Shown piece by piece: positions 43,000 to 51,658 of a stretch of 64,000 nt of DNA (the stretch's first letter is position 1; each line of letters starts with the position of its first letter). The notes under the pieces are model-generated. The model did not search any database, was not told the origin of the DNA, and saw only the letters and a list, made by a program, of their open reading frames with translations. Source of the stretch: Gemmatimonadota bacterium (GTDB taxonomy: Bacteria > Gemmatimonadota > Gemmatimonadetes > Longimicrobiales > Gaopeijiaceae); contig JADFSR010000004.1 in the NCBI GenBank assembly GCA_022560615.1, positions 62,001 through 126,000 of the forward strand, read 5' to 3'. Both the position numbers and the translations under genes were made by a program.

Positions 43000-44174
43000 C
43001 GGCCCGCCCCATGGACGTCGCGCCCGCCGGGCCTATCCTCCTGCCCGACTCCGGGCTCGGGCGCGGTTGGGAAGGTGTGGCGGTGATGGGGCTCACGGTG
43101 TTGCTGCTTTCCTTCGGGCTCGTGACGCTCTACAGCGCCTCATCGGTGCTGGCGATGCGACAGGGCCTACCCGACACCTACTACCTATTGAGGCAGGCTA
43201 CCGGCGCGGGCGCAGGGCTTCTGGTCCTGACCGCGTGCGCGCTGACGCCCTACCGTTGGTGGCAACGTCTGTCCTGGCCGTTGCTGTGGGTGAGCGTCGC
43301 GACACTCGTCGTGCTCGTTCTCCCCGGAACCGAAGCGATTGCGCCGGAGATCAAGGGCTCGCGTCGCTGGCTGCAGGTCGGTGTTGTATCGGGGCAGCCC
43401 TCGGAGTTTGCGAAGATCGCCGTCATCGTGTGGACCGCCGCGATGGCGGTGAAGAAGGCACCGCACTTTCGGTCGCTGCGGAAGGGACTCGCGCCCTTTC
43501 TCGTGATCTGGTCGCTGGTGCTGGTCCCGATAGCGCTGCAGCCCGATCTCTCCACAGCGGTGTTGATCGGGCTGCTCGGCGTCATGATCGTCTTCGCGGC
43601 CGGAGTACGGGTCTCGCACTTTTTGCTCCTCGGGCTACTGATCGTGCCCTTCCTTCAGAAGCAACTCGCCGTGGGCTTCCGCGGCGACCGGATCGAGGCC
43701 TTCCTGAACCCGGCGGTGGATCCCTCCGGCGCGGGCTTCCAGGTCCGTCAGTCGCTCGTTGCACTTGGTTCCGGCGGCTTGACGGGCGTGGGAATAGGGG
43801 AGGGGCGGCAGAAGTTCGGATTCCTGCCAGAGGCCCACAACGACTTCATCTTCGCCATGATCGGGGAGGAGTGGGGCCTGCTCGGGGTCCTCTTCCTGGT
43901 CGCGCTCTACATGAGCATCGTGCTCGTCGGGTTCCGGATCGCGAGCCGGGCGCAGGATCTTTTCGGCGAGCTGCTGGCGCTCGGCTTCACCAACCTGATC
44001 GCGCTCCAGGCCGTGCTGCACATGTCGGTCGGCCTCGGCTTGCTGCCACCGACTGGGCTCTCGTTGCCGCTGGTCTCATGGGGACGCTCGAACTTGGTGG
44101 TTACGCTGGCCGCGATGGGCGTCCTCATTTCTGTGGCCCGTGCAGCTCCGGGCGGAAAGGCGGCCCGTGCATGA
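42996..44174 (+). CDS. ftsW: Septal peptidoglycan polymerase FtsW (SEDS family)
   Basis: A 392-residue polytopic membrane protein, glycan polymerase partner of FtsI. It has about ten helices and the family segments RRWLQVG, QPSEFAKIA (the GS-W/QPSE region), PDLSTAVLIG and the extracytoplasmic stretch around HNDFIFAMIGEEWGLLG, including the catalytic Asp of the SEDS family. The late SLPLVSWGRSNLVVTLAAMG is also typical. The start is GTG 42996 (ATG 43011 is possible). It overlaps murG by 8 bases. Confidence 0.95.
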   Translation: MTARPMDVAPAGPILLPDSGLGRGWEGVAVMGLTVLLLSFGLVTLYSASSVLAMRQGLPDTYYLLRQATGAGAGLLVLTACALTPYRWWQRLSWPLLWVSVATLVVLVLPGTEAIAPEIKGSRRWLQVGVVSGQPSEFAKIAVIVWTAAMAVKKAPHFRSLRKGLAPFLVIWSLVLVPIALQPDLSTAVLIGLLGVMIVFAAGVRVSHFLLLGLLIVPFLQKQLAVGFRGDRIEAFLNPAVDPSGAGFQVRQSLVALGSGGLTGVGIGEGRQKFGFLPEAHNDFIFAMIGEEWGLLGVLFLVALYMSIVLVGFRIASRAQDLFGELLALGFTNLIALQAVLHMSVGLGLLPPTGLSLPLVSWGRSNLVVTLAAMGVLISVARAAPGGKAARA

Positions 44175-45312
44175 GGGCCCCGTGGTCGTCTTCTCGGGCG
44201 GCGGGACTGGGGGGCATCTCTACCCTGCGTTGGCGATCGCAGATGCGCTCAGGGCACGACGACGCGATGTCCGCGCGGTCTTCATCGGTGCCACCCGGGG
44301 CCTGGAGGCTCGAATCCTCCCGGAGCGGGGCGAACAGCACTATCTGCTCCCGGTCCGGGGAATCGATCGCACGAGGCCCATGTCGAGCTGGCGTGCCGTC
44401 CCGGCCCTGTGCTCGTCGCTCTATACCGTCACGCGGCTCTTTCGCAGCCTACGGCCGGAGGCCGTCGTGGTGACCGGTGGGTACGCGGGAACCCCTGCGG
44501 GGCTCGTCGCAGGCATGTTGGGCGTGCCGCTGGTGCTGCAAGAGCAGAACGCCGTGCCCGGCTTGGTGACGCGCGTTCTCAGCCGCTTCGCGGTCACGAT
44601 CCACGTTGCCTTCCCCGAAGCGATTGGGCGGTTGCCGAGACGTGTGCAGGGCCGGGTGCGTCAGAGTGGCAACCCGGTGCGGGCTACTTCACCTCGCAGT
44701 CGAGCGGAGGCACGCAGCCTCTTCGAACTGCCCGCCGACGCGCTCGTAGCGCTCGTAACGGGCGGGAGCCAGGGCTCGCTCGCGCTCAACGAACTGATCC
44801 TTCAGGCGATCGACGGCGTGGTCGGGAGTGTGCTCAGTCGGCCCGAGCGACTTTGGCTTCTCTGGTCCACCGGTTCGAAGCATCACGAGGCGGTGGCCGC
44901 AAGGCTCGCGCGATTGGGCGATCCGCCCTGGGTGCATGTGCTCCCCTACATCGAGGATATGCCCTCGGCGCTTGCTGCCGCGGACTTCGCTGTGAGCCGG
45001 GCGGGCGCGATGACCACGGCGGAATTGCTGAATCAGGGCTTGCCGGCGGTGCTGGTTCCACTACCGACCGCGGCCGCAAACCACCAAGCACTTAACGCCA
45101 TGGCGCTCGCCGAGGCCGGCGCGGCGGTTGTAGCACACCAGGCGGGCCTCACCGGTGAGCGCTTGTGGGCCGAGGTGGTGTGCCTGGCCGAGGACGAAGC
45201 GTCTCTCGCCAACATGCGTGGCGCAGCGCTGGGTCGCGCGCGGCCCGGCGCTGCCGGCGAGATCGCCGCCGATGTCGAGGGGCTCCTCACCACACGGGGA
45301 GACATCCGATGA
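44167..45312 (+). CDS. murG: Lipid II synthase MurG
   Basis: A 381-residue glycosyltransferase that adds GlcNAc to lipid I on the inner face of the membrane. It has the N-terminal glycine-rich SGGGTGGHLYPALAIA, the second G-loop VTGGYAGTPAG, EQNAVPGLVTR, the C-domain nucleotide motif TGGSQGSLALNE and the donor site SRAGAMTTAELL. I start it at GTG 44167, inside the ftsW end; longer frames extend further into ftsW. Confidence 0.95.
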   Translation: MHEGPVVVFSGGGTGGHLYPALAIADALRARRRDVRAVFIGATRGLEARILPERGEQHYLLPVRGIDRTRPMSSWRAVPALCSSLYTVTRLFRSLRPEAVVVTGGYAGTPAGLVAGMLGVPLVLQEQNAVPGLVTRVLSRFAVTIHVAFPEAIGRLPRRVQGRVRQSGNPVRATSPRSRAEARSLFELPADALVALVTGGSQGSLALNELILQAIDGVVGSVLSRPERLWLLWSTGSKHHEAVAARLARLGDPPWVHVLPYIEDMPSALAAADFAVSRAGAMTTAELLNQGLPAVLVPLPTAAANHQALNAMALAEAGAAVVAHQAGLTGERLWAEVVCLAEDEASLANMRGAALGRARPGAAGEIAADVEGLLTTRGDIR

Positions 45313-46721
45313 CCGGCGTGCACGTTGATCTGCGCGCGCTCGCGGCGGAGCAGCCCGTCCACTTCGTCGGGGTCGGAGGCGTGGGCATGTTCGCGCTCGC
45401 TGAACTCCTCCTGCGGCAAGGGGGGCGGGTAACCGGCTGCGATCTGAAGGAGAGTCAGGCGTTCGTCGACCTGCGTGCTCTCGGCGCGGAGATTCACTTG
45501 GGTCACGACGACTCGCACGTCGAACAGGCGTCCGCGCTGGTCGTCACATCCGCAGTGCCGGCGGGCCACCCCGAGATGCTGCGTGCACGTGAGCGCGGAA
45601 TCCCGGTGCTCAAGCGCGGGCAGGCGCTCGGTGCATGCGTGAACGCGGGGTGCGTAGTCGCGATCGCCGGCACCCACGGCAAGACGACGACGACGGCGAT
45701 GGCCACGGAGGTGCTCGCCAGAGCCGGGAAAAACCCGACGGGCCTGGTCGGTGGGCGTGTGCCGGGCTGGTCGGGCAATCTCCGCTTCGGGTCCGACGAC
45801 CTCTTCGTCGTGGAGGCCGACGAGTACGATCGCTCGTTCCACGCGCTCACGCCCGACGTGGCCGTGGTCACCAATCTCGAGGCGGATCACCTCGACATCT
45901 ACGGCAACCTCGAAGGTGTGCGCGAGGGCTTCCTGACCTTTCTCCGCGGCATGCGGAACGGTGGCCGGATCGTGGCGTGCGCCGACGACCACGGCGCTGC
46001 GTCGCTACTGCCGGGCGCCGGCTCCGCGGGCTTCTCCTACGGGATGTCGGCCGGCTCGATGCTGCGAGCCATCGACGTACGAGTCACCTCGGCGACAACG
46101 AGCTGCCGGGTCGTAGAAGAGGGGGTCGGGGTTGGCGAGCTGACGCTCTCGATGGGGGGAGTACACAACCTGCGCAACGCTCTCGCGGCGGCCGCCGTGT
46201 CCAGGGCGTTGGGCGCCGAGTGGGCGGCGATCCTGGAAGCACTCGCGAGCTTCCGTGGGGTGAAACGCCGCTTCGAGCGGCTCGGAGAAGCCCACGGCGT
46301 AGTCGTGATCGACGACTATGCGCACCACCCGACCGAGATCGAAGCGACGCTCGCGGCGGCGCATTCGATGTTCCCGGCAGCCCGTATCGTGGCGGCGTTC
46401 CAGCCACACTTGTACTCACGGACGCGCGACTTTGCGGACGCCTTCGGGGTCTCGCTGGCGTCCGCCGACCTCGCCTACGTCACCGACGTGTTCCCGGCCC
46501 GAGAAGCCCCGATCCCCGGAATCACCGGGGAGACCGTAGTAGCGGCGCTGGAGCGGGCGGGTCTGAGAGAGGTGCGCTACGTGGCAGAAGTCGGCGCTCT
46601 GCCGGAAGCCCTCCTGGACGAACTTCGCCCGGGTGACGTGCTGCTAACGCTCGGGGCCGGCTCGATCGAAGACGTGGGGCAGACGGTGCTCGATGGCCTG
46701 GAGGCGAGCGTCCATGCGTAG
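45309..46721 (+). CDS. murC: UDP-MurNAc:L-Ala ligase MurC
   Basis: A 470-residue Mur ligase adding the first amino acid of the stem peptide. It starts with VHFVGVGGVGMFALAELLLR and has AGTHGKTTTTAM (ATP site; the GTHGK variant is typical of MurC), EADEYDRSF, NLEADHLDIYGN, DDYAHHPTEI and FQPHLYSRT. No fused MurB or Ddl domain is present and neither gene follows, so murB and ddl must be elsewhere. Overlaps ftsQ by 8 bases. Confidence 0.96.
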   Translation: MTGVHVDLRALAAEQPVHFVGVGGVGMFALAELLLRQGGRVTGCDLKESQAFVDLRALGAEIHLGHDDSHVEQASALVVTSAVPAGHPEMLRARERGIPVLKRGQALGACVNAGCVVAIAGTHGKTTTTAMATEVLARAGKNPTGLVGGRVPGWSGNLRFGSDDLFVVEADEYDRSFHALTPDVAVVTNLEADHLDIYGNLEGVREGFLTFLRGMRNGGRIVACADDHGAASLLPGAGSAGFSYGMSAGSMLRAIDVRVTSATTSCRVVEEGVGVGELTLSMGGVHNLRNALAAAAVSRALGAEWAAILEALASFRGVKRRFERLGEAHGVVVIDDYAHHPTEIEATLAAAHSMFPAARIVAAFQPHLYSRTRDFADAFGVSLASADLAYVTDVFPAREAPIPGITGETVVAALERAGLREVRYVAEVGALPEALLDELRPGDVLLTLGAGSIEDVGQTVLDGLEASVHA

Positions 46722-47451
46722 AGAACTCCGCATCCTGCTCGCGACCGTTCTTCTCGGCGCCGCGTGGACGTGGGGCGGGCGTGTTCCCGAAGCGCTCTCT
46801 GAGATGGAGGCGTTCCGGGTCACCGAAGTCGAGATCCGGGGAGTGCGCTACCTCACCCGCTCAGATGTGCTCGAGGCGATACGTGTCGGGCCTGACACGT
46901 CGGTTTGGGGTGACCTCGACTCATGGGCCGAAGCGCTTCGAGCCCACCCGCTGGTTCGGACAGTTGAAGTCGAGCGCAGGATTCCGAACGCGCTCGTGAT
47001 CACGATCGGTGAACGCGTACCGGTGGCCTTGGTCTCGACCCCGACGGTCGTGCCCGTCGACGAGGAAGGCATCCTACTTCCGCTCGATCCCGCTGAGCAC
47101 CGTCTCGACCTGCCGCTCGTCGACGTGGGTCGGGCTCCCGCAGCCGGCTCGAGGCTGCTTCCGGGGCAAGCGCGTGAGCTCGTGGCCGAGGTCGCTCGCC
47201 TCATGAGTATCGACACCGCGTTCTTGCAGATGGTCTCCGAGGTGCGGTGGGGGGAGCGCCGGACGATCGTCGCACGCTGGATCGAGCCCGACGTGGAGTT
47301 TCTGCTGCCCCTCGGTGTGTCGCAGGACCGCCTTCGCGAGGCCTTGAACGCGCTCGCTCACGCGGCCTCGAACACATCGGGCGAAGTGCCTGAAGTGATA
47401 GACCTGCGATTCGCGGACCAGGTGGTGGTCCGTCGCACCAGCGGAAAGTGA
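46714..47451 (+). CDS. ftsQ: Divisome protein FtsQ
   Basis: A 245-residue bitopic protein: one short N-terminal membrane helix (about 6-20), a POTRA domain (FRVTEVEIRGVRYLTRSDVLEAI, HPLVRTVEVERRIPNALVITIGER), and the FtsQ beta domain with VPVDEEGILLPLD and DLPLVDVG. The start is ATG 46714. A mobile inverted-repeat element begins ten bases after its stop. Confidence 0.9.
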   Translation: MRRELRILLATVLLGAAWTWGGRVPEALSEMEAFRVTEVEIRGVRYLTRSDVLEAIRVGPDTSVWGDLDSWAEALRAHPLVRTVEVERRIPNALVITIGERVPVALVSTPTVVPVDEEGILLPLDPAEHRLDLPLVDVGRAPAAGSRLLPGQARELVAEVARLMSIDTAFLQMVSEVRWGERRTIVARWIEPDVEFLLPLGVSQDRLREALNALAHAASNTSGEVPEVIDLRFADQVVVRRTSGK

Positions 47452-47460
47452 CGGTGACGA

Positions 47461-47740
47461 TAGTGTCCCCTCCCGGAAGTTCGCCGGCATTGATCTCGCT
47501 GCGCTCGATCGTCTCGCGGTGGGACAGGCCGGCTACGACAACCTGGACGGCCGCTCGGCTCGGGCGCCGATGCATCCACCCTGCACCCACTCGCTTTGCT
47601 GCGAGCGGGTCCCCGGTTGCTCCTCGACCCACGCCTGCGGCGCGGGTGCCCCATAGCCGTGCTATGACTCGTCGTCGCGCCTTCCCAGGGTGGCGCCTCG
47701 GCACCCTCGGTGCGCGCCCAACTTCCGGGAGGGGACACTA
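47461..47740. mobile_element. MITE-like element with perfect 21-bp inverted repeats
   Basis: A 280-bp segment bounded by perfect inverted repeats: 47461-47481 (begins TAGTGTCCCC, ends GGAAGTT) and its reverse complement at 47720-47740. The outermost TA on both sides could be a duplicated TA target, as for IS630/mariner-type elements. Inside are further perfect or near-perfect hairpins, for example CATAGC-CGT-GCTATG and a CTCGC/GCGAG stem. No transposase or convincing gene fits within 238 bp. It lies between ftsQ (stop at 47451) and ftsA (start at 47742), splitting an otherwise overlapping gene series. I saw no second copy in the window. Confidence 0.75.
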
Positions 47741-47741
47741 G

Positions 47742-48971
47742 ATGCGTTCAAACCTCATCGCGGGACTCGACATCGGGACCACGAAGACATGCGCTGTGAT
47801 CGGTGAGATCATGGGGGATCTCCGGCGGCCAGGTCTCACGATCCTCGGCGTCGGCCAGACCCGCACGAGCGGTCTGCGCGGCGACACAGTGACGAACATC
47901 GAGGAGATGACGGAGTCGGTCCGCACGTCGCTCAAGGAAGCCGAACTCATGGCCGGCGTGGCCGTCGATCGCGTGTACGCCGGGATCGGGGGTGACCACG
48001 TGCGAGCCACGAGCTCGATGGGCGTGGTCGCGGTCTCCGAAGACGACATCACGGCGGACGATGTCGACCGCGTGCACGTGGTCGCGCGCGCTGTCGCGCT
48101 GCCACCGGACCGGGAGATGCTGCACGCGATTCCGCAGGAGTACAGGGTCGACCGGCAGCGCGGGATCAAGGATCCACTCGGCATGGCCGGTGTCCGACTG
48201 GAAGCCGAGGTCTTCCTCGTCACATGCGCGATCACCGCGTCGGCGAACATCCGCAAGGCCGTCAACCGAGCGGGGTACCGCGTTCAGGAGCTCGTGCTGG
48301 AGCCCCTCGCGGGAGCTCGTGCCGTGCTCACCGAAGACGAGAAGGAAGTCGGTGTGGCGATGGTCGAGATCGGCGCTTCAACCACGGACTTAGCAGTGTA
48401 CTACGAGGGCAAGGTGCAGCACGTGGCGATCTTGCCGTTCGGCGGCAACACGCTTACCGCCGACCTCGTCCGTGGTCTGTCGGTTCCATACGCAGAAGCG
48501 CAGAAAGCCAAGGAGCACTACGGCACGGCGTTCGCGCAGTTGGTCGATCCCCGCGAAACCGTAGAAATGCCTGGACCGTCGCCAGGCCAGAGACGGGCCG
48601 TCGCGCGTGAGTTGATCGCGCACATCGTCGAGCAGCGCCTGGACGAAATGTTCAGTCTGGTGCAGGGCGAGCTCCAGGACCACGCCTTGCTGGACAAGCT
48701 CGGCGCCGGCGTCGTACTCACAGGGGGTACCGTCGCGATTCCCGGCATCCTCGAGCTGTCCCAACAGATCTTCGCCTCACCGGTGCGGTTGGGCGTGCCG
48801 AGCGAGGGCCTCAGCGGGCTCGCCGACTCCGTCGGCCGCCCTCGCTTCGCCATCGCGACTGGGCTCGCGCTCTGGGGCGCGGACCGTTTCGCAGAGACCG
48901 GGCGTGGGGCATCCACGATCACCTCTGGCATGCTCACGAAGCTCGGCACGTGGCTGAAGGAGTTCTTCTAG
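47742..48971 (+). CDS. ftsA: Cell-division actin-like protein FtsA
   Basis: A 409-residue actin-fold ATPase that tethers FtsZ to the membrane. It has the phosphate-1 motif GLDIGTTKTCAVIGE, the 1C subdomain, the phosphate-2 region VEIGASTTDLAVYYEGK, the adenosine motif GVVLTGGTVAIPGI and a C-terminal amphipathic helix (KLGTWLKEFF) for membrane binding. The ATG is one base after the right end of the inverted-repeat element, whose terminal GGGAGGGG serves as the ribosome-binding site. Confidence 0.95.
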   Translation: MRSNLIAGLDIGTTKTCAVIGEIMGDLRRPGLTILGVGQTRTSGLRGDTVTNIEEMTESVRTSLKEAELMAGVAVDRVYAGIGGDHVRATSSMGVVAVSEDDITADDVDRVHVVARAVALPPDREMLHAIPQEYRVDRQRGIKDPLGMAGVRLEAEVFLVTCAITASANIRKAVNRAGYRVQELVLEPLAGARAVLTEDEKEVGVAMVEIGASTTDLAVYYEGKVQHVAILPFGGNTLTADLVRGLSVPYAEAQKAKEHYGTAFAQLVDPRETVEMPGPSPGQRRAVARELIAHIVEQRLDEMFSLVQGELQDHALLDKLGAGVVLTGGTVAIPGILELSQQIFASPVRLGVPSEGLSGLADSVGRPRFAIATGLALWGADRFAETGRGASTITSGMLTKLGTWLKEFF

Positions 48972-49038
48972 TGGACGCTCCGGTGCCTAGAAGGCCGCTC
49001 ACACATTCGCTTTTCCAACACTCCGCTAGGGAGGAGAC

Positions 49039-50244
49039 ATGATGATCTTCGAGTTCGAGGAGACTCCAGTCCGAAACGCCCGAATGAAGGTGGTCGGGGT
49101 CGGTGGTGCGGGCGGCAACGCCGTCAATCGCATGATCGACGAAGACTTGGAGGGCGTCGAGTTCATCTCGATGAACACCGACGCCCAGGCGCTGAAGCGT
49201 TCGCGTGCCCAGGTCACGCTGCAGATCGGGAAGAAGCTGACGCGTGGTCTCGGCACCGGCGCACGCCCTGAAGTGGGGCGTCAGGCGCTCGCCGAAAGTG
49301 AAGAAGACGTGCGCAGGGCACTCGACGGAGCCGACCTGGTGTTCGTGACAGCGGGCATGGGCGGCGGTACCGGAACGGGTGCTGCTCCGATGGTCGCCGA
49401 GATTGCCCGTGAAATGGGTGCGCTCACGATCGGGGTCGTGACGAAGCCGTTCTCGTTCGAGGGCAAGAAGCGGGAGCGCCAGGCGAACCAGGGGTTGGCT
49501 GAGCTTCGTCGCAGTGTGGACACGATGATACTCGTGCCCAACGACCGGTTGCTTGCCGTCGTGCCGAAGGGGACGTCCTTCCGCGACGCGCTCAAGAAGG
49601 CGGACGAGGTGCTGCTGAATGCCACACAGGGCATCAGCGACCTCATCCGTGTGACGGGTGAGGTCAACGTCGACTTTGCGGACGTGCGCACCATCATGGC
49701 TGCACGGGGTCCGGCGCTCATGGGCTCGGGCTTCGGCGAGGGTGACAACCGGGCGCAGGAGGCGGCCCAGGAGGCGATCTCCTCTCCGCTGCTCGACGAC
49801 GTGTCCATCGCCGGTGCGAAAGGTGTTTTGATCAACATCACCGGGGGCCTGGACCTCGCCATTGACGAGGTTACACAGATCTCTTCGATTATCCAGGAGG
49901 AGGCGGGAGACGAGGCGGAGATCATCTTTGGTGCCGTCCACGACCCGGATCTAGAGGGCAAGATCCGCGTGACGGTGATCGCCACAGGCTTCGATACCGC
50001 CGAAGACGAAAAGGTGATTCCGGGCGACTTCCGGCGATCCCGGCCGCAGACCCAGCCCAGGGCGGTGCCGGCCCAGACGCCGGTCGTTCAAGAGGTGGCT
50101 CAGTTCGAGACGGTTCGCATGGCAGTGGGTGGTGGAGGTGTGGAGGAGGTTCTTCCTCTGAACAGGTTCCCGGAGCAGACGGTCTCGCGCGCGCAGCTCG
50201 TGGAGCTCGATATTCCGACGTTCATCCGTCGCCAAATGGATTAG
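49039..50244 (+). CDS. ftsZ: Cell-division tubulin homologue FtsZ
   Basis: A 401-residue GTPase that forms the Z ring. Motifs: [23 protein letters not shown], the tubulin signature [10 protein letters not shown], the T7 loop [11 protein letters not shown], and the C-terminal peptide [11 protein letters not shown] that binds FtsA and other partners. The linker (about 330-385) is Pro/Gln/Val-rich and short. Preceded by GGGAGGAGAC, an excellent ribosome-binding site. Closes the dcw cluster. Confidence 0.97.
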   Translation: MMIFEFEETPVRNARMKVVGVGGAGGNAVNRMIDEDLEGVEFISMNTDAQALKRSRAQVTLQIGKKLTRGLGTGARPEVGRQALAESEEDVRRALDGADLVFVTAGMGGGTGTGAAPMVAEIAREMGALTIGVVTKPFSFEGKKRERQANQGLAELRRSVDTMILVPNDRLLAVVPKGTSFRDALKKADEVLLNATQGISDLIRVTGEVNVDFADVRTIMAARGPALMGSGFGEGDNRAQEAAQEAISSPLLDDVSIAGAKGVLINITGGLDLAIDEVTQISSIIQEEAGDEAEIIFGAVHDPDLEGKIRVTVIATGFDTAEDEKVIPGDFRRSRPQTQPRAVPAQTPVVQEVAQFETVRMAVGGGGVEEVLPLNRFPEQTVSRAQLVELDIPTFIRRQMD

Positions 50245-50310
50245 GCCGGTGCCCTAGCACCGGCTGATTCTGAGGCGACGGGCCGCCCGGTGGAGACGTC
50301 CGCCGGGCGG
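50245..50310 (+). terminator. Two consecutive hairpins after ftsZ
   Basis: GCCGGTGC (50245-50252) pairs with GCACCGGC (50257-50264), directly after the ftsZ stop. A second stem CCGCCCGG (50283-50290) pairs with CCGGGCGG (50303-50310). Neither has a good U tract, so they may slow or stabilise the transcript rather than act as classic terminators. Confidence 0.6.
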
Positions 50311-50328
50311 TCGTAGTACTTTGGAGGC

Positions 50329-51642
50329 ATGTACTTGGTGAAAACTGGGAAGCACACCCGCTGGAAGTGGTTCATGGTGACGCTTGGCGTTGCCGCGCCT
50401 GCGTCGTGCTACCAGGTGCCGCCCGATGTGGGGACGCTGAGTGCGGTCTACGCCGAGCCCGCGGAGCACATCCGGATCTTGGCGCTCCGCCGGGGGCAGA
50501 CGCTCGGGCAGCTGCTGGAGGGCTCCCTCAGCTACAACCAACAAGCGTCGCTCTTCCTCGCGCTGCAGGAGCACGCCGATCCCCGGCGAATGCGAGCCGG
50601 GACCGAGGTCACGCTTCGCTTCAGCAAGGGCGACGAGTCGTTGCGCGGCGTCGACGTGGAGGTGAGCCGCGACGTGACCGTGCGACTTTCCCTGGTCAGC
50701 GGCGCCTGGTCCTCCGAGCTCGTGCCAACACCCGTTTATGTCGACACGATGACCGCCACGGGCGAGATCGAGACCAACCTTTGGGCGGCGGTGGTCGGGA
50801 ACCCTGCGCTCAATCGCATGACGGCTGGCGACGCGGCCCGTCTCATCGATGCGCTCGACAACGTCTTCAAGTGGCAGGTCGACTTCTCTCGTCAGACCCG
50901 TGTCGGAGACACGTACCGCTTCGCGTTCCAGCGCGAGGTCCGGCCGGATGGCTCCATGCGAGCGGGTCGCTTGCTCGCGGCAGAGTTCGTCAACTCGGGC
51001 ACGGCGTACCACGCGATCTGGTTCGACCCGAACGATGACGGCGACGGCTCTTACTTCGACCTGAACGGGGAGTCGGTCCGGCGGGCCTTCTTGCTGAAAC
51101 CGCTGACGTACCGGCGCATCTCTGGGCGCTTCACAAACTCGCGTTTCCACCCGATCCTCAAGACGTGGCGCGCGCACCGCGGCGTGGACTACGCCGCGGC
51201 CCGCGGCACGGAGATCATGGCTACGTCCGACGGTGTTGTGGTCCACCGTGGTGCAAAGGGGTCATTCGGCAACATGATCGAGATTCGGCACCCCAACGGT
51301 TTCATCACCCGCTATGCCCATATGAGTCGCTTCCGCCCTGGTGTGAACCTCGGCACTCGTGTCCGACAGAGCGACATCATCGGATACGTCGGCATGACGG
51401 GCCTCGCGGGAGGTCCGCACCTCCACTACGAGATTCTCAGCGACGGGCGGCAGATCGATCCGCTGTTGATGGACCTCCCGGCCGGGGACCCGGTGCCGTC
51501 GGAGGATCGCTTGCGTTGGCTGGAAGAGATGACCACTCGCGTCTCGCTGCTCGAAGCGATCCCGGGTGCCGGGCCGGTTCGTGTATTTGCCGCGGACGAA
51601 GAGCCCGACCTGCCCGAGGACGACCCCGGGGGCGCGCGGTAG
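50329..51642 (+). CDS. M23-family peptidoglycan endopeptidase (LytM type)
   Basis: A 437-residue envelope protein. An N-terminal hydrophobic segment with a cysteine (VAAPASC) may be a lipoprotein signal, with the internal ATG at residue 16 a possible true start. A region containing an SLSYNQQASLFLALQ-type OapA/LysM-like fold follows (about 50-240). The C-terminal M23 domain has zinc ligands in FHPILKTWRAHRGVDYAA (H-x6-D pattern) and GGPHLHYEI, with YAHMSRF between. All ligands are present, so it is likely active in peptidoglycan cleavage during division, in keeping with its place next to ftsZ. Confidence 0.88.
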   Translation: MYLVKTGKHTRWKWFMVTLGVAAPASCYQVPPDVGTLSAVYAEPAEHIRILALRRGQTLGQLLEGSLSYNQQASLFLALQEHADPRRMRAGTEVTLRFSKGDESLRGVDVEVSRDVTVRLSLVSGAWSSELVPTPVYVDTMTATGEIETNLWAAVVGNPALNRMTAGDAARLIDALDNVFKWQVDFSRQTRVGDTYRFAFQREVRPDGSMRAGRLLAAEFVNSGTAYHAIWFDPNDDGDGSYFDLNGESVRRAFLLKPLTYRRISGRFTNSRFHPILKTWRAHRGVDYAAARGTEIMATSDGVVVHRGAKGSFGNMIEIRHPNGFITRYAHMSRFRPGVNLGTRVRQSDIIGYVGMTGLAGGPHLHYEILSDGRQIDPLLMDLPAGDPVPSEDRLRWLEEMTTRVSLLEAIPGAGPVRVFAADEEPDLPEDDPGGAR

Positions 51643-51658
51643 CGGCTTCGCAGCCGGC

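Noticed and set aside
47201-47738. Minus-strand open frames across the inverted-repeat element
   Set aside because: They run into ftsQ antisense, have Arg/Gly-rich low-complexity content and no transposase motif, so the element is treated as non-coding.
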